Assembly: GCA_020284085.1 (NCBI GenBank)
Contig: JACEVL010000057.1
Coordinates: 328,501-392,500, forward strand
Length of the DNA stretch: 64,000 nucleotides
DNA from: Aporrectodea caliginosa
Taxonomy: Eukaryota; Annelida; Clitellata; Crassiclitellata; Lumbricidae
Direction: 5' to 3'
Part shown: positions 1 to 20,828 of the stretch, piece by piece
Layout of the letters: each line of letters opens with the position of its first letter
How positions within the stretch are numbered: the first letter of the stretch is position 1
Program-made: the position numbers and the translations under genes
The notes under the pieces: generated by a model
The model's input: the letters and a program-made list of their open reading frames with translations, nothing else
The model's database searches: none
What the model was told of the DNA's origin: nothing

Positions 1-2030
1 ACCCGTCGAGACCTCGTACTTCGACTGGTCCGATGGGCAGAGAGAAGGGACTTCAAGGCCATTGTGCTGACCGTCGACGTTCCGATACTTGGTAACAGAT
101 ATAATCACAGGCGAAACACTCCAGTGGCAGGTAACGTCTGGAAGTAAGTTATGGGAACCGGTATATTAAGAGTGTATTGTTTATTTTCCGGGTCACTGCT
201 TGGTAGTGATAGATAATATTGCATTAGGTTTATACCAATCAACATAGGCATCAGTCATTTCACAGAATTTTGAAAAAGATATTATTAGATCAGCTCAATA
301 ATTCAAATCAAAGTATACCATTTACCCAAATGGCATCATTATTGTCTATAATTAAATATTACAGCTTTAACTTAACAGACGGAAGCAGTCTTCAGATTAT
401 CTTTACAGATCGTGTCTATGAGAACACTTTTTCCAGGTAATGTATTATGTTCTGTAGGATTTTTCCTTCCTAGGCAGCATTTTATGCGTAGTATCAGATG
501 TCCAGCTGAACCTTCTGACACCAAGTTGGGAAAGGTAGTGGGGCACATGTCAGAGCGTTTTTGATGAGTACCTCCATAAGTCCTCGCTGCCTGTAGGTCG
601 TCCACCCACGAAACGACCGCGTTCTCTCCAACTACTCGATGTTTGTACGGGACTCTAGAGCTCCGGTAGATTTTGTTAATGGGCTGCCGGAAAGGACATA
701 ATCTTGAGCAGCAGAACAATTCTCCACATGTGAAGGGGTTGTCCGTGCGGTTGGATGAATCTGGTAATGCTCCTCTAGCTCAAAAGGTTGGCGGAGCGGC
801 GCAGGAGAAATTACGATGCATGTACATTGTACACGCGCCCAGCGCTGCCGACAGAAATTCCGGGTCCCTAGGAAGAGCAGTCACGGGCCCCTAACTATCC
901 TTATACTTTATGAGAATTTTTTTAAAACAAACTGAAATAATAATAGTGCGGGTACAACCCTACAAAATTATATTTATATATGCAACTGTTGCAGTTAAGT
1001 GTCCGTAATATTATATTTTAAAAGGCATAAATCATAAACATTGTATAACTGATTATAATATTTTTCATAAGTTGATTGCTGGGCCCAGCCCGGGCCCTTA
1101 AAAGTCGCCAGGCCCCTGGTTTTTTTCCCTCCCCCCCTCTCGGCGGGCCTGCACGCGCCGTGAGATTTACCGATGGAGAATGAGTATGGTATTACACACT
1201 GAGGAGGTTCATTAGAGGAAGCTCGAAGTGGCTTAAGTTGTACACCGGACCTAACTTACTTTTGAAGTCCTGTGGACCTGTCAACTACCTCCTTCAGAAA
1301 TTGCCGAATGCTACGAGATTCGTGTCCGTTGCGAATCTTTTATCAGAATGTAAAAGGGGAGTGGGCCGAGACGGAAGTCCCGCTAGAGAACTGAGCTCAG
1401 GTGGAGACCAGGGTCAACTCGGTCGTTTTTACGAAAGGGTCGTGGCGCAGTGCTGTAAAGGAGGCAGTCTCGCTATTCTGGTTAATCAGGATAGAGTTTT
1501 GACATGCTATGCCGCACTATTGGAAAGCGTCCTATTGTGACAATTGTTTGAACAGGTGTTGCTGGGCTCTGTTGATAAAAAAAATCAGTCATATGTTAAA
1601 TCATTTGTCTTGAAGCTCGTTGAACGGTTAGGTTAAAGTTATTTGCGCGATCTTAGGAGAAAATCTAAGCATATTTCTGTCCTTCGGTGAATACATAAAT
1701 TAAGGGAAGTGGACGAATGACTTGCGTATGAACTCGAACGTTGTTGTGGCAGAGAAATTAAAAATGGAAAACGACGTAGAGTGTGACATTTGTGGGATGC
1801 AAGACGATTCTGAGATTTGATTGTCAGTCCCTTTTTGTAGATTTGGGACCCTGGATGGAGCAAAGACAACCGCAACCGACAGTTTCGAATTCAATTCGTC
1901 TGTCACATGGGACGATGTCAAGTGGTTGAAATCCGAAACCAAGCTTCCTCTCATTCTCAAAGGCATCCTCAGTGGTAGATATACAACATACCTTGAACGA
2001 CACAGGCAAATATTATCATCATCAACAATG

Positions 2031-2062
<32 letters not shown>

Positions 2063-5000
2063 GTTGTCATCATTTTCTGCGATTTTCGGCTTATCAAACT
2101 TTTAAATTTCACTCAAGTTTGAGTTTCCCTCAGAGTAAACAAGAATCAATTTGTCGAAGTGGAGATCGAAGGTCTGATAGATCGCAAGACTACCTGGAAG
2201 TTTCCGCAGAAGGTACATTTTGCCAAACTAGCACGCAGATGCTCTACAACGGTTAGATTAGTAAAACTTACTTATGTAGTGAAATTGGACATATCCCTAG
2301 GGAAACCTATGGATACACTGACGATTGTATTTGTAGCGGAAGATGCAGTTTTGGCCGTGGAATGCGGAGTGGCGGGAATTCTGGTCTCCACTCACGGTGG
2401 AAGGCAACTAGACACCATTCCAGCGTCAGTAAGTCCAGATGTCGTCAGTTCTTTCGTTCGTAATTGTGCTAAAGGCACTTATTTATCACTGTTGCTTCCG
2501 TATTTGAGTCCATCGTTCGAGCCCTTGTCTATAACTGCAGCTATGAGCTAATTAAGAGACTGTTTTGTTGTTAGGCCAAAGTGTTAGATTTGGAGTTCGG
2601 ATTGCGTTTAAAACATTTCATTTCTACACATCGCATAATCTTCAAGTGTTCAGGTATCTCTAATGGGAAATTATATACTCGCTGATCGGAGATTAGCAAC
2701 ATCTATGTCCACCAGTCCATTTAAAATATTACGAATAGAGGACCTATTACAGCAATCAGTTACACAACACACCCATCGATATATTTTCATTGTGCCGCTG
2801 GAGTTGCCTCACCGGATCCCTCACACTGAGGAGAAATTTTGAAACATTTTTTGTCATTATTTTGTGCGGAGTTAATGTCCGAGCGCTTGCTTGGTTGATA
2901 TTCCAACAAGATATCCCTAAACTGGACTATCGCTCGACCCCGTAGATCATTGACTTCTTGGAAAAATTACACTTAGGCCTTCTGAACACGGCCTTTACTC
3001 AGAATGGATATTCCAACCAAGGCAATAGGCCGTCAACTGTTTATAAAGTATAGCGAACTCGTTGATTTGAACAGCAGATAAGACTTTTCTCTAAGCCGTT
3101 TTAAATGACTTCTGCACGGTGACGAAATTAAGTTGCACATAAAAATGACTGTTTTTTTTATCATACTACAGATAGACGTCCTCGGAGACATCGTAAGGGT
3201 GGTCGATGGTCGCTGCGAGGTCTACATGGACGGTGGAATTCGTCATGGAACAGACATTCTTAAGGCTTTGGCCCTCGGGGCCAGAGTCGTGTTCATAGGA
3301 CGACCAGCGATCTACGCACTCTGCTACAAAGTGAGATATAATAAACAAATATGTTGTTTTGTAAGACTTTAAACATAAAATCGTAAAGCTAAATGTTTAG
3401 CCAATTTAGTAACTGAGTATTTTATTACGCAATATGTGCAGGTTGATGTGAAATGACTGATTTATTGTACAGAGTCCGAAGTACAGACATTTGAAGTTGT
3501 GACCCCTCTGCATAAGTCTTTAAGAAAGTAGACCTAAAAGCCAAAGCTGTTCAGCCTCGACTTTGTACAATGGTTTAGAATTCCCACTGGGAGAGTCAAT
3601 TACGATCCTTTCTTAACTGGCCAGAGTTGATTTCTTGTTGATTTTTCAAGTTATCCTGATATTTTCAAGTTATATTTGTCTTTCTGTTTTGCAGGGGGAA
3701 GAAGGAGTTCACCGAATGTTACAAATTTTGAAAGACGAATTCTCCTCTTCTCTGGCGCTTTGTGGTGAACATAAGTTTTCAATTAATCTAATCTACAGTC
3801 GTTTTTCCCGCAGACTAGTCTAAGACGACATAGGCAGGAAGACCTTAAATGTAGCGGCACCCAGACAGCAAACCCAGTTGGGACTGCATCTGGCCCGCAG
3901 CGTCTAATAGAACGGGAACTGCTTACGGAATGGTGGTGACTTTCCAATGCCACGTCAGTAATGCAAGGCCTACCGCTGACCGCGCCATTGGGTTTCCAAG
4001 AACCGACAAAGATTTTTCGGCAAAGGCTGGATGTCCAAAACTCTTGGTAGGCTTTCGCGGCCTAGACCGGTGAGGTGCTTTGGAAATTTTAGATTGGGTG
4101 TATAGGCTGCCAGTTGGGACCTGGGTTTCTAAGTGCAGTCAAGCGCTTAAAAAATGAAGCATTGTGTACATTAGGTGGCTGTTTGGTATTTTCTATTTTC
4201 TACTTTGCTAACATTCCTCAAACATAGAATCTACACATACGCTGCATGTTGATGCTGTAGCAGAGGAATTTTCACGATAGAGGTCAAACCCATGTTAAGG
4301 CACTGAACAGCGGTTAACTGTGAGCAAAAGAATTCAAGAGAAATTGATCTGATATCTCTTTAGTGCCTCGCAAAAGGTGCCATTTTGTCTCTTGGTTAGG
4401 TTGTTGTACGCCTCATTGTACAATTCGTGTACCATAATACAATACGATTCAATAAAATATAACTGTATTTGATATTAGCCTACACTACAGTTCAAACGTT
4501 CAGATGTGCAAACTACCATGCGACAGAACATCGGTGGAACAATAATCAAATCAAATCAAATTTATTTGAGTCGAGATGCAATGTACATTGTAATCAATGT
4601 AATCAAGTTCACAATCATGGCGACAGTAGTCATTCAGTTATATAGTAATTAATAAGTAAGAATCTGTGTAAAGCATAACAGTGAGAGAGTACAGAAACTG
4701 AGTAGATGAATAATGATGACTGTGAGTGAAGGACTTGGCTCGAACTGATATTCTCTGCTTTACAGGCGGAGAGCTTTAACCAATCGTCAAACGTAACAAA
4801 CCATGTAAATAAGGGGTTCCCAATCCTTTGTATGCCTCGCACCACTGGGAAATGTTTGACCAATGTTCGCAACCCTTACAAAAATATTATAACATTTGAA
4901 GACGCATACACGAAATTGTTACTACTGAAACTTATGATTACAAGCCTTCTACTGTAGCCATACAGGCTTATAATGTTACATGGCAATAAACTTCTAATCT

Positions 5001-5249
5001 TACTGTCTTACCCAAACTTATCCTATGACAGCTAAACATTTTATAAAGTATTATCAATGCATATCTTATAACTCATACTTTTCCTCTTTGTCGCACCCCT
5101 GAAATGACATGTCGCACCCCCTGGGGGTGCGCGAACCCCAGTTGGGAAACTCCTGATGTAAATGAAAGATTCATTTTCTATTTACAGGTTGTACGTCTGT
5201 GTCGGATATCAAGAACTCCGTTGTTGTCGTTAAGAAGTCCCTCCTGTGA
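1..5249 (+). CDS. 2-hydroxyacid oxidase (glycolate oxidase family), copy A, exons 3 (partial) to 8
   Basis: This is the 3' part of an FMN-dependent alpha-hydroxyacid oxidase, which oxidises a 2-hydroxyacid to a 2-oxoacid and makes H2O2. The window starts inside exon 3. Exons are 1-143, 1841-1974, 2337-2428, 3172-3330, 3695-3764 and 5188-5249 (TGA), all GT-AG with the same phases as the complete copies. Visible motifs are [15 protein letters not shown] (active-site Lys), STHGGRQLD (catalytic His and Arg), DGGIRHGTD and GRPAIY (FMN phosphate site), then a tail ending VVVVKKSLL. An AATAAA lies at 5464-5469. A hAT element (4811-5155) sits just before the last acceptor and another (840-1151) lies in intron 3. 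No stop or frameshift is seen. Family assignment is secure; substrate is unknown. Confidence 0.9.
360..830. repeat. old intron 3 sequence shared by copies A and B
   Basis: This part of intron 3 matches 14215-14680 in copy B. On the minus strand it has a decayed open stretch with the words KHRVVG and WVDD, perhaps an old mobile-element remnant. I do not recognise the family. It predates the duplication that made A and B and is mostly absent from copy C, whose intron 3 is only 500 bases. Confidence 0.35.
840..1151. mobile_element. hAT-type MITE in copy A intron 3
   Basis: The ends are imperfect inverted repeats (CAGCGCTGCCGACAG at the left; the right end reads CAGGCCCGCCGAGAG on the other strand). 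It is flanked by an 8 bp direct repeat, cacgcgcc, at 832-839 and 1152-1159. Copy B lacks it at the matching place (about 14660). The 8 bp duplication and CAG...CTG ends are typical of hAT elements. Confidence 0.75.
2008..2080. repeat. (ATC)n microsatellite, copy A intron 4
   Basis: A triplet tract that starts about 35 bases after the exon 4 donor. Similar tracts lie at the same place in copy B (15269-15325) and copy C (28826-28960). In copy D the same spot is (AAT)n. Confidence 0.85.
4700..4810 (-). mobile_element. tRNA-like SINE remnant, copy A intron 7
   Basis: Decayed version of the SINE best preserved in copy D at 39945-40080. The tRNA-like A-box part (reverse complement of ggagagctttaaccaatcg) can still be seen. 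The hAT MITE that starts at 4811 abuts it. Confidence 0.5.
4811..5155. mobile_element. hAT-type MITE just upstream of copy A exon 8
   Basis: The left end reads aaggggttcccaat and the right end gttgggaaactcctg, an imperfect inverted pair. An 8 bp target duplication, atgtaaat, is at 4803-4810 and 5156-5163. Copies B and D show the uninterrupted site (gccatgtacatgaaa, accatgtaaatgaaa). The element ends 32 bases before exon 8, so it moves the branch-point region. Confidence 0.85.
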
Positions 5250-5859
5250 ACATCGATGTCTACGCTACGGCTAGGAAGTAATATCCAACAAAGTCTGTCG
5301 CAAGACAGTAAACATGCCAGTCATCGATATATAATCCAAGACCTAACTTCTGAATTCTGCAACATGTAAAAACGGATGAAAATGAAAATATGGTGATATT
5401 TGTTGACATATTCTGTATGCAATATTATGTAGTCACTGGTCAGATCGAGACCTGGTTATAGGCAATAAATAGGATACTTGACTGATTTTAAATGCAATTT
5501 ATAGGTCATGATAGAGTAATTGACTGCCTAAATCAGTTTTAATAGGTCAAATTAGTTCAAGTTATAGGCCGGATAGGTCAAGTTGTGTTCAATATAGTTT
5601 AATGTTAGTCTTCGAACAAGGGGATTTGTGATGTGTAACAGTAATTTCTTATGTAAAATTTGCTTTATTAATGTTCTACGTTATCACTGGACTCTTCTTG
5701 AGTTACCCCGAAAGGTGAAGTTTGTGTTTAATAATATTTTGATGTCCAATGTTTTGACGATCCGACTCTTGCAGACGAAATCCGAAATCAACTCTGGTTA
5801 AAAACCCAATTCAGTCACCGAACACTTGAACATTTAACACTATTATCCAACACACATTT

Positions 5860-5994
5860 AACTTTAAAGGTTATTTAATAGAATGGATTAGGTTCTCCTC
5901 GCTGTTTCAGAAAATACACAAAGATGAAGAACTGCATGACTTGGACAAAATCTAGTGGCCTACCTGTTACAGTCCGTGGTTCCAGTGACTAGGG
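5860..5994 (+). repeat. 135 bp direct repeat, first copy
   Basis: Reads the same, base for base by eye, as 6275-6409, 415 bases downstream. Related but diverged single copies lie in the other intergenic regions (near 20290 and 32500), so this is array sequence that was duplicated locally and recently. Confidence 0.9.
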
Positions 5995-6274
5995 ATATTA
6001 TTTTAAAAAGACGCCGGAAACCGCTCAGAGACTAGGTTAAATATTCAGGATCCGCAAATTCTCTCGTTGACAGCACAAGAATATTATAGGATGAGAATTG
6101 GCTTTCTTATATATAAATTCCAAACATTTAGAGTAGCAAGGGCAAAGACAGATAGTATTCTGAATGATAATGAGAATCTTATTGTACTATAATAGCCCAT
6201 CTGATGGTTTAATCGGACATAATACTTTCGCAGATCACAAGAAAATTTACTGACTCCAAACGACAAATACCATG

Positions 6275-6409
6275 AACTTTAAAGGTTATTTAATAGAATG
6301 GATTAGGTTCTCCTCGCTGTTTCAGAAAATACACAAAGATGAAGAACTGCATGACTTGGACAAAATCTAGTGGCCTACCTGTTACAGTCCGTGGTTCCAG
6401 TGACTAGGG
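6275..6409 (+). repeat. 135 bp direct repeat, second copy
   Basis: Second copy of the repeat at 5860-5994, from aactttaaagg to tgactaggg. Here it continues into the ancestral downstream sequence (gtcaataagcagtctgca), which the single copy near 32640 also has. The first copy is therefore the duplicate. Confidence 0.9.
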
Positions 6410-6481
6410 TCAATAAGCAGTCTGCATGGAATTTCCCGAAGTTTATCCAGTTTAGAGGATCGGTTTGGCGACAGATTCATT

Positions 6482-6830
6482 CATTCATTTCAGAGATTTA
6501 TATAGCGCCCCTTCAAGATTATCTACTCAGAAGCGCTCCTGACTCAACCCGGCTAAAGAGAACAGTCTTCAGGTTAGAGAAGAATGTGGCCGCAAGGGCT
6601 CTATGCATTAGACGTAGATCCACAGGGAGCTCATTCCAGATTGCAGGGCCAGCAACAGAAAAGGCACGGCGCTGCATAATAGAGGTCCGTGACCGGGGAA
6701 CAAGAAGCTCAACCTGCTTAGAGGAGCGGAGAGAACCACGGCGCTGGACGCTCAGGGTGGAGCAGCACAGCTCCTGTAAGTAAACAGGGGCCACACCCGC
6801 GAGGCAGCGCCAGACCAAGGAATGACGGAA
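6482..6830 (-). mobile_element. LINE 3'-end fragment (CR1/L2-like)
   Basis: On the minus strand the translation reads LVPRSRTSIMQRRAFSVAGP, then AIWNELPVDLR and a C-terminal TVLFSRVESGA. This is the conserved C-terminal end of CR1/L2-type reverse transcriptase ORFs. It is followed by a 3' tail with tatatagcgccccttcaag and a short (attc)n run. The element is 5' truncated and no RT core is present. Confidence 0.7.
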
Positions 6831-7849
6831 TGCATATGAGGCATTCGTTTTAGCTACCCATAAAAAGATTGCATCGGCCTAAAGATGTGAAATTAGAAAG
6901 TAAGTAGGCCTACTATCTTCGTCATCAATGATGTACCCATCTCCGGAGCGATGACTTTTCGACGAATCTGCCAATCGTCTTGGTCTTGGGCTCGTCGCCA
7001 AGCTATACAGAATTCACTGGGTAAAGATCTCCTTTCATAGCTCGGGTCGAATTGTGCCTTGTTCATCCGACTAGCATCTTCCAGCTGCTTGTGGAACTGG
7101 AAATCAAGTCTCAGAGCGCCCTGGCATGGTCCTGCCTGCCAACGCACCGTAGACAATGACCAAACATCAATCTTTTATCCAGCAACTCCATCCCCATCTT
7201 ATGGCATGACCAAAAGCAATTTACTGTCTCCTAAAACCACTTACAACCCATAAAACTGTTTGAAAAAGTTTAAGAAGTAAAGTTACGTCGTTGCGTGTTC
7301 GAACCGTGTACATAGTAACGGTTCATATCTGCTAACCCCGCCACTGTTGGTTCTCTGACAGTGCCAGTCCCAAGCCTGGAGTAAGGAGGAGGGCGACGCT
7401 AACGATCCCCATTATCACACAGTGTCGTTAAACAGAAACTACTACTCCTATCTGCTGCTATGCGGTCCGAGCTCTGTCACTTAAGGTGAAAGAATCAGCT
7501 TCCCTTCAATGTGCTTCTGACTATAATAAGCTCGATACCCAGGAACTCATAGGCTGACAAGGCTTGGTGAGCCTACTACTTTGCAATGACTTCCTGTTAA
7601 GCAAAGAATTAGTTTCAAATTGGGGCTCATAGTTTATAAAACTTTATAAAACCAAAAGTAGTTAGAAAAAGTAGATGACTACTTTTTCTAAAACTAGCAA
7701 CTATAGGCCTACTAGTGAAACTGCTTGAAAAGTGGTGAACAAGTACTATCGTTAAACTATTTTTAAAATAGTTGGTCTTGCCACAATACTTGAAATGGGT
7801 TTTTGTTCCCCAGACTTAACATTATTTAACGAGGCCATCTGATTATCTT

Positions 7850-8200
7850 TGTCTTGTCATACCTAAATCAAGAACTTTTCTTGGTAAGCGAGCTTCTTTG
7901 GTTGCTGGACCTACGCTTTGGAACTCGCTCTCCCTGTGTCTTTCCACACTGCTTGTGTCATTTCGTTCTCGGCTTGAAACTTACCTTTTTCAAATTGCTT
8001 ATCCACCACAGGCAACTCTCTCTGTCTGTCTGTCTGTCTGTCTCTCACTGTCTTCTCTCTCTCTCTCTTTCTCTCTCTCTCTTTCTCTCTCTCTCTTTCG
8101 GTCTGATTTTTGGATTTTATAATGATTACGGTTTTCTTTTTAGTGTGCCATCGTTTGATGCTTTGTGCATTAGACACCCGCGCAATAGAAGTTTCTAATT
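7850..8200 (+). mobile_element. LINE C-terminal fragment with CT-rich tract
   Basis: In one frame the stretch reads VAGPTLWNSLSLCLSTLLVS, then FRSRLETYLFQIA, the terminal motif of CR1-like LINE ORFs. A (CT)n/(CTGT)n tract follows at about 8018-8098. Nothing else of the LINE is present. Confidence 0.6.
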
Positions 8201-9239
8201 ACAATCACACGTACTAGAGCTTGCGCTCCTAATCGCAATCTCGAGATTTCTACAGCACCCAGAAATCGAAGTCGAGAGAACCAGCTTAATCACTGGCGCC
8301 CACTCAAAACATAATCGATAGGAAGTGCAGTGGGTAAACATCGATTCCAGGTCAGAATCCAAAGAGGTCAGACAATTATACAGCCAGCTCTTCTGTCCGA
8401 CTGAAGTAGATGTTTAAGGCAATGCACATGGAGCATATAAGTATCCGGTACTTGTTCATTTCCCAGCCTGCGATGGTCTCAAACAGGGCCTACTGCTTGG
8501 TGTCAGCGACACTGCACGTAAGCAACTTGTCCAAGGTTGTTGTGCGTAGTTCTGGAGGCAGCTCCGAATACTTGACCAGACCAGACAATCAATTAAAAAA
8601 ACCAGTCGGTTACCGATTGGACCACTGTGTAGCACATGGTTGCCATCAATGACCTATTGGTTTTCTATCAAGATACTAGTTGCAGGTAGGCTAAATAAAA
8701 GTCGTTGATTTCACATGAGCAGATGAAGGTCCAACGAATATAAAGGAGGAATAGAAAGTTGTGCGAAAATCGCGTAGTTGCTGCATGGAAATTGAAGTGT
8801 GGCGACACCTGTGCGTGAGAAAGTAGACGTGTCTAGAGAGGCCAACAAGCTCGACCGACGCTGTGTGGTGTTATGAAATTCGCCCTATTGGGAAACCTGC
8901 CCTCAGATGATTCTAGTTTGCAACCTATACCCAGACACTATTGAATTGATGGGTCACTTTATAAATATATAGGTCTGCTATATTTAGCCTGCTCATATTT
9001 GATTTCACATGAGCAGCTGAAGGTCCAACGAATATAAAGGAGGAACAGAAAATTGTGCTTACAACCACTTCTTGCCTTGATATTCTCATTAAGTTCACGC
9101 ACGTGGGATTTCTTGAAAGGTCGAATGCCGCATAGTTGTACTCTGCAAGGACATTAGCTTCAAAATTAAATGGTAGGCCTAATGTAGGCATTGCAGTTTT
9201 ACTTTCCTCATACAATTTATGATTCTGGAAATAGAATTA

Positions 9240-9804
9240 TTCGCCGACTCTCTTTATATTTATAATGAACAGTAATGCATTTGGTGTGCAGACAATACGT
9301 GATACTTCCTGACCGCAAGTTGCACCGCTCCATTCGTGACACGACGCTTAATTACGACTTTGTAGTCCTGCTAGCATTAGTCCTTCTCTGAGGTCAAAGT
9401 TGATTGACCAACTTTTGCGCTTACAATCGATTAATGGGCAAAGTCTGCTTTAAAGACGTCCTTGTTTAGAACCGCACTAGGCCTATTGATGTAATCAATT
9501 AAGTAAAGTTTTAAGCATTAAGCCTGTGCGACGATAAAGAAAACGGGGACGTTGATTATTTAATAGCCGTGAACCGATCATGTTGTGTAGCGTACACTTT
9601 AGCCGTCTTTTAACGAGTCTCATTACATGTGGTTTAAGATGAATGTAAATCTAGCCTGGGCTGTGTGCATAGGCTACAAGTCGTAGACGCACCTTGACCG
9701 GAAGTTTGTCCTGTCTTCAGAATAAGTACAGTATCTTCACCATAACCTCAGTTGTGCTATCGCTAGTGTAGGTAGGACCTACAGCTGTCGATGCTGTTGT
9801 GGTC
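9240..9804 (+). promoter_or_regulatory. conserved 5' flank and 5' UTR of copy B
   Basis: This stretch before the ATG is kept, with small changes, before the exon 1 of every other copy (about 21703-22265, 24636-25198 and 35110-35701). The intergenic sequence further out is more rearranged. It should hold the promoter and 5' UTR. The last 80 bases (cttcaccataacctc to tgttgtggtc) are best conserved. I see no clear TATA box at a useful distance. Confidence 0.45.
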
Positions 9805-18947
<9,143 letters not shown>

Positions 18948-19181
18948 ACATCGACCTTCATGCTACAGCTCGGAAGTAACATCAGAGAAAGTCTGTTGTA
19001 AACATGCCATTGGTCGCTCAGAATTCCGCAACATGTAGAAACGGATGAAAATGAAACTATGATATTTGTTGACATATTCTGTAGGCAATATATGTAGTCA
19101 CTGGTCAGATCGAAGCCTGGTTATAGGTAATAAATAGGATCCTTGATTGATTGTATACGCAATTTGTAGGTCATGATAACG

Positions 19182-19517
19182 CAGAGGTGGGCAAACTTTT
19201 GGCACACTGGGTCACATTAAACGACAAAAAAAATTCGGAGGGCCAGGTAACATATTTCAAACATTTAATAACCGCTAAAATGGAAAAAACGGTTTTCTGA
19301 ATTTAATTGTACTTTGGCTGTAACTTGTGAGATGTATGCAACTGTGAACATGCATAACAATAAGAAAGCAGCACGAGGAATTCTTCTTGCGGTCTAAATT
19401 TTATGACTTTTTACTTTTCTGAAGAATTGTGTGGACAGGATAAAATTAGTTTGCGGGCCGGATAAAATGTGTTGGCGGGCCGGATCTGGCCCGCGGGCCG
19501 TAGTTTGCCCACCCCTG
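19182..19517. mobile_element. hAT-type MITE
   Basis: The ends are cagaggtgggcaaactttt and gtagtttgcccacccctg, an inverted pair. An 8 bp target duplication, tgataacg, is at 19174-19181 and 19518-19525. The right half is rich in gggccgg words. Copies A and C have the empty site (tcatgatagagtaattgac near 5505). Confidence 0.9.
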
Positions 19518-20828
19518 TGATAACGTAATTGACTGTATAGGTCAGTTATAATAGGTCAAATTAGTTCAAGTTAATGGCCGGATAGGTTAAGTTGTGTTTA
19601 ATGTAGTTTGAGTTAAGTTAGTCTTCGAACACGCTGATCTGTTATACTTAACTTGACTTTATTGTTTAACTTTAATTAAATTGGTGACCCTATTCAAGCG
19701 GAACTCTGGTTCCTTTTGGGTCTACCGGTTGTTTTTCAATACCCATATCAATGTTTCATGTCTGTATTTTCCTTTGCTGACCATTTTTGGGATTCAATAA
19801 ACGAAGAATGAAAATTTGATTTATTAAAGTTCTACGTTATCACTATACTCTCCTCGAGTTATATTCCGGAGACGTCAAGTTTGTCTTTGATTTGGTTCGA
19901 TGTCCACTGCTCCGTCGATCCGATGCACGCAGGAGAAATCCGAAATCAATTCTGGTTAAAAAATCCAATTTCAGTCATCAAACTGTTGAATATTTAGCAG
20001 ATGGAAGTTGTTAATAGAAACAGAAAACCGCTCAGAGACTAGGCTAATAGCCAGGAGCAGCAAATTCTCTCGCTGATAGCACAAAAGAATATTGCTGGAG
20101 GATCAATATTCAGAATTGGCTTCGTTATCTAAATTCGAAACATTTAGAGTAGCAAGGGCAAAAGAATATAGTTTTCAGAATGCTAATGAGAATATATTAC
20201 AGAGCCCATCTGATAGTTTAGTTGGACATATAGGTCTACTTTCGCAGATCACAACAAATGTTGCGAACTCTAAAAGACTGATACTATGAAATTTAAAGGT
20301 TATTTAATAGAATGGATTAGGTAGACCCACTCCACGCCGTTTCAGAAAATACACGAAGATTAGTTACTGCATGACAACAACAAAAGTTGTGCGAAAATTG
20401 TAGATGCGGCGTGAAAAGCGTAGCGACACCTGTGCGTGAGAAAGTAATCGTTTCTAGTGAGACCAACAAGCTGGACCGACGACGCTGTGTAGTGTTGTTC
20501 GATTAGGCCAACCTGCAATCAGATGATTCGACTTAACAACGATGCCTAGACACTATTGAATTGATGAGTCACTTCATATACAGGCCAGTTATATTTAGCC
20601 TCCTCAGTCCTCACACAGTTCTTCTTACTTTCAACGTCTTGCCTTAATATTCTCATTAAGGTCAGGCATGTAAGATTTGTTGAAAGGTCGAATGCCGTAT
20701 GGTTATACTCTGCAAGGACATTCTGTTCAAAATTAACTTGTAATGTGAGCATTGCATGCTGTACAAATTAAATTTGAAGTTTTACTCTCCACAAAAAATG
20801 TCTTATTAGAAGAATAAATTAGTCTCCG

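Larger units (their letters stand above)
5250..9804. other. intergenic region between copies A and B
   Basis: No gene is seen. It holds the copy A 3' flank, an exact 135 bp repeat, two LINE 3'-end fragments, a CT-rich tract and the copy B 5' flank. A 60 bp direct repeat lies at 8706-8765 and 9001-9060 (tcacatgagcag and aatataaaggagga words). Confidence 0.7.

Noticed and set aside
20092..20289. 65-residue open frame
   Set aside because: Lies in repeated intergenic sequence and is broken in the homologous regions near 6080 and 32290.
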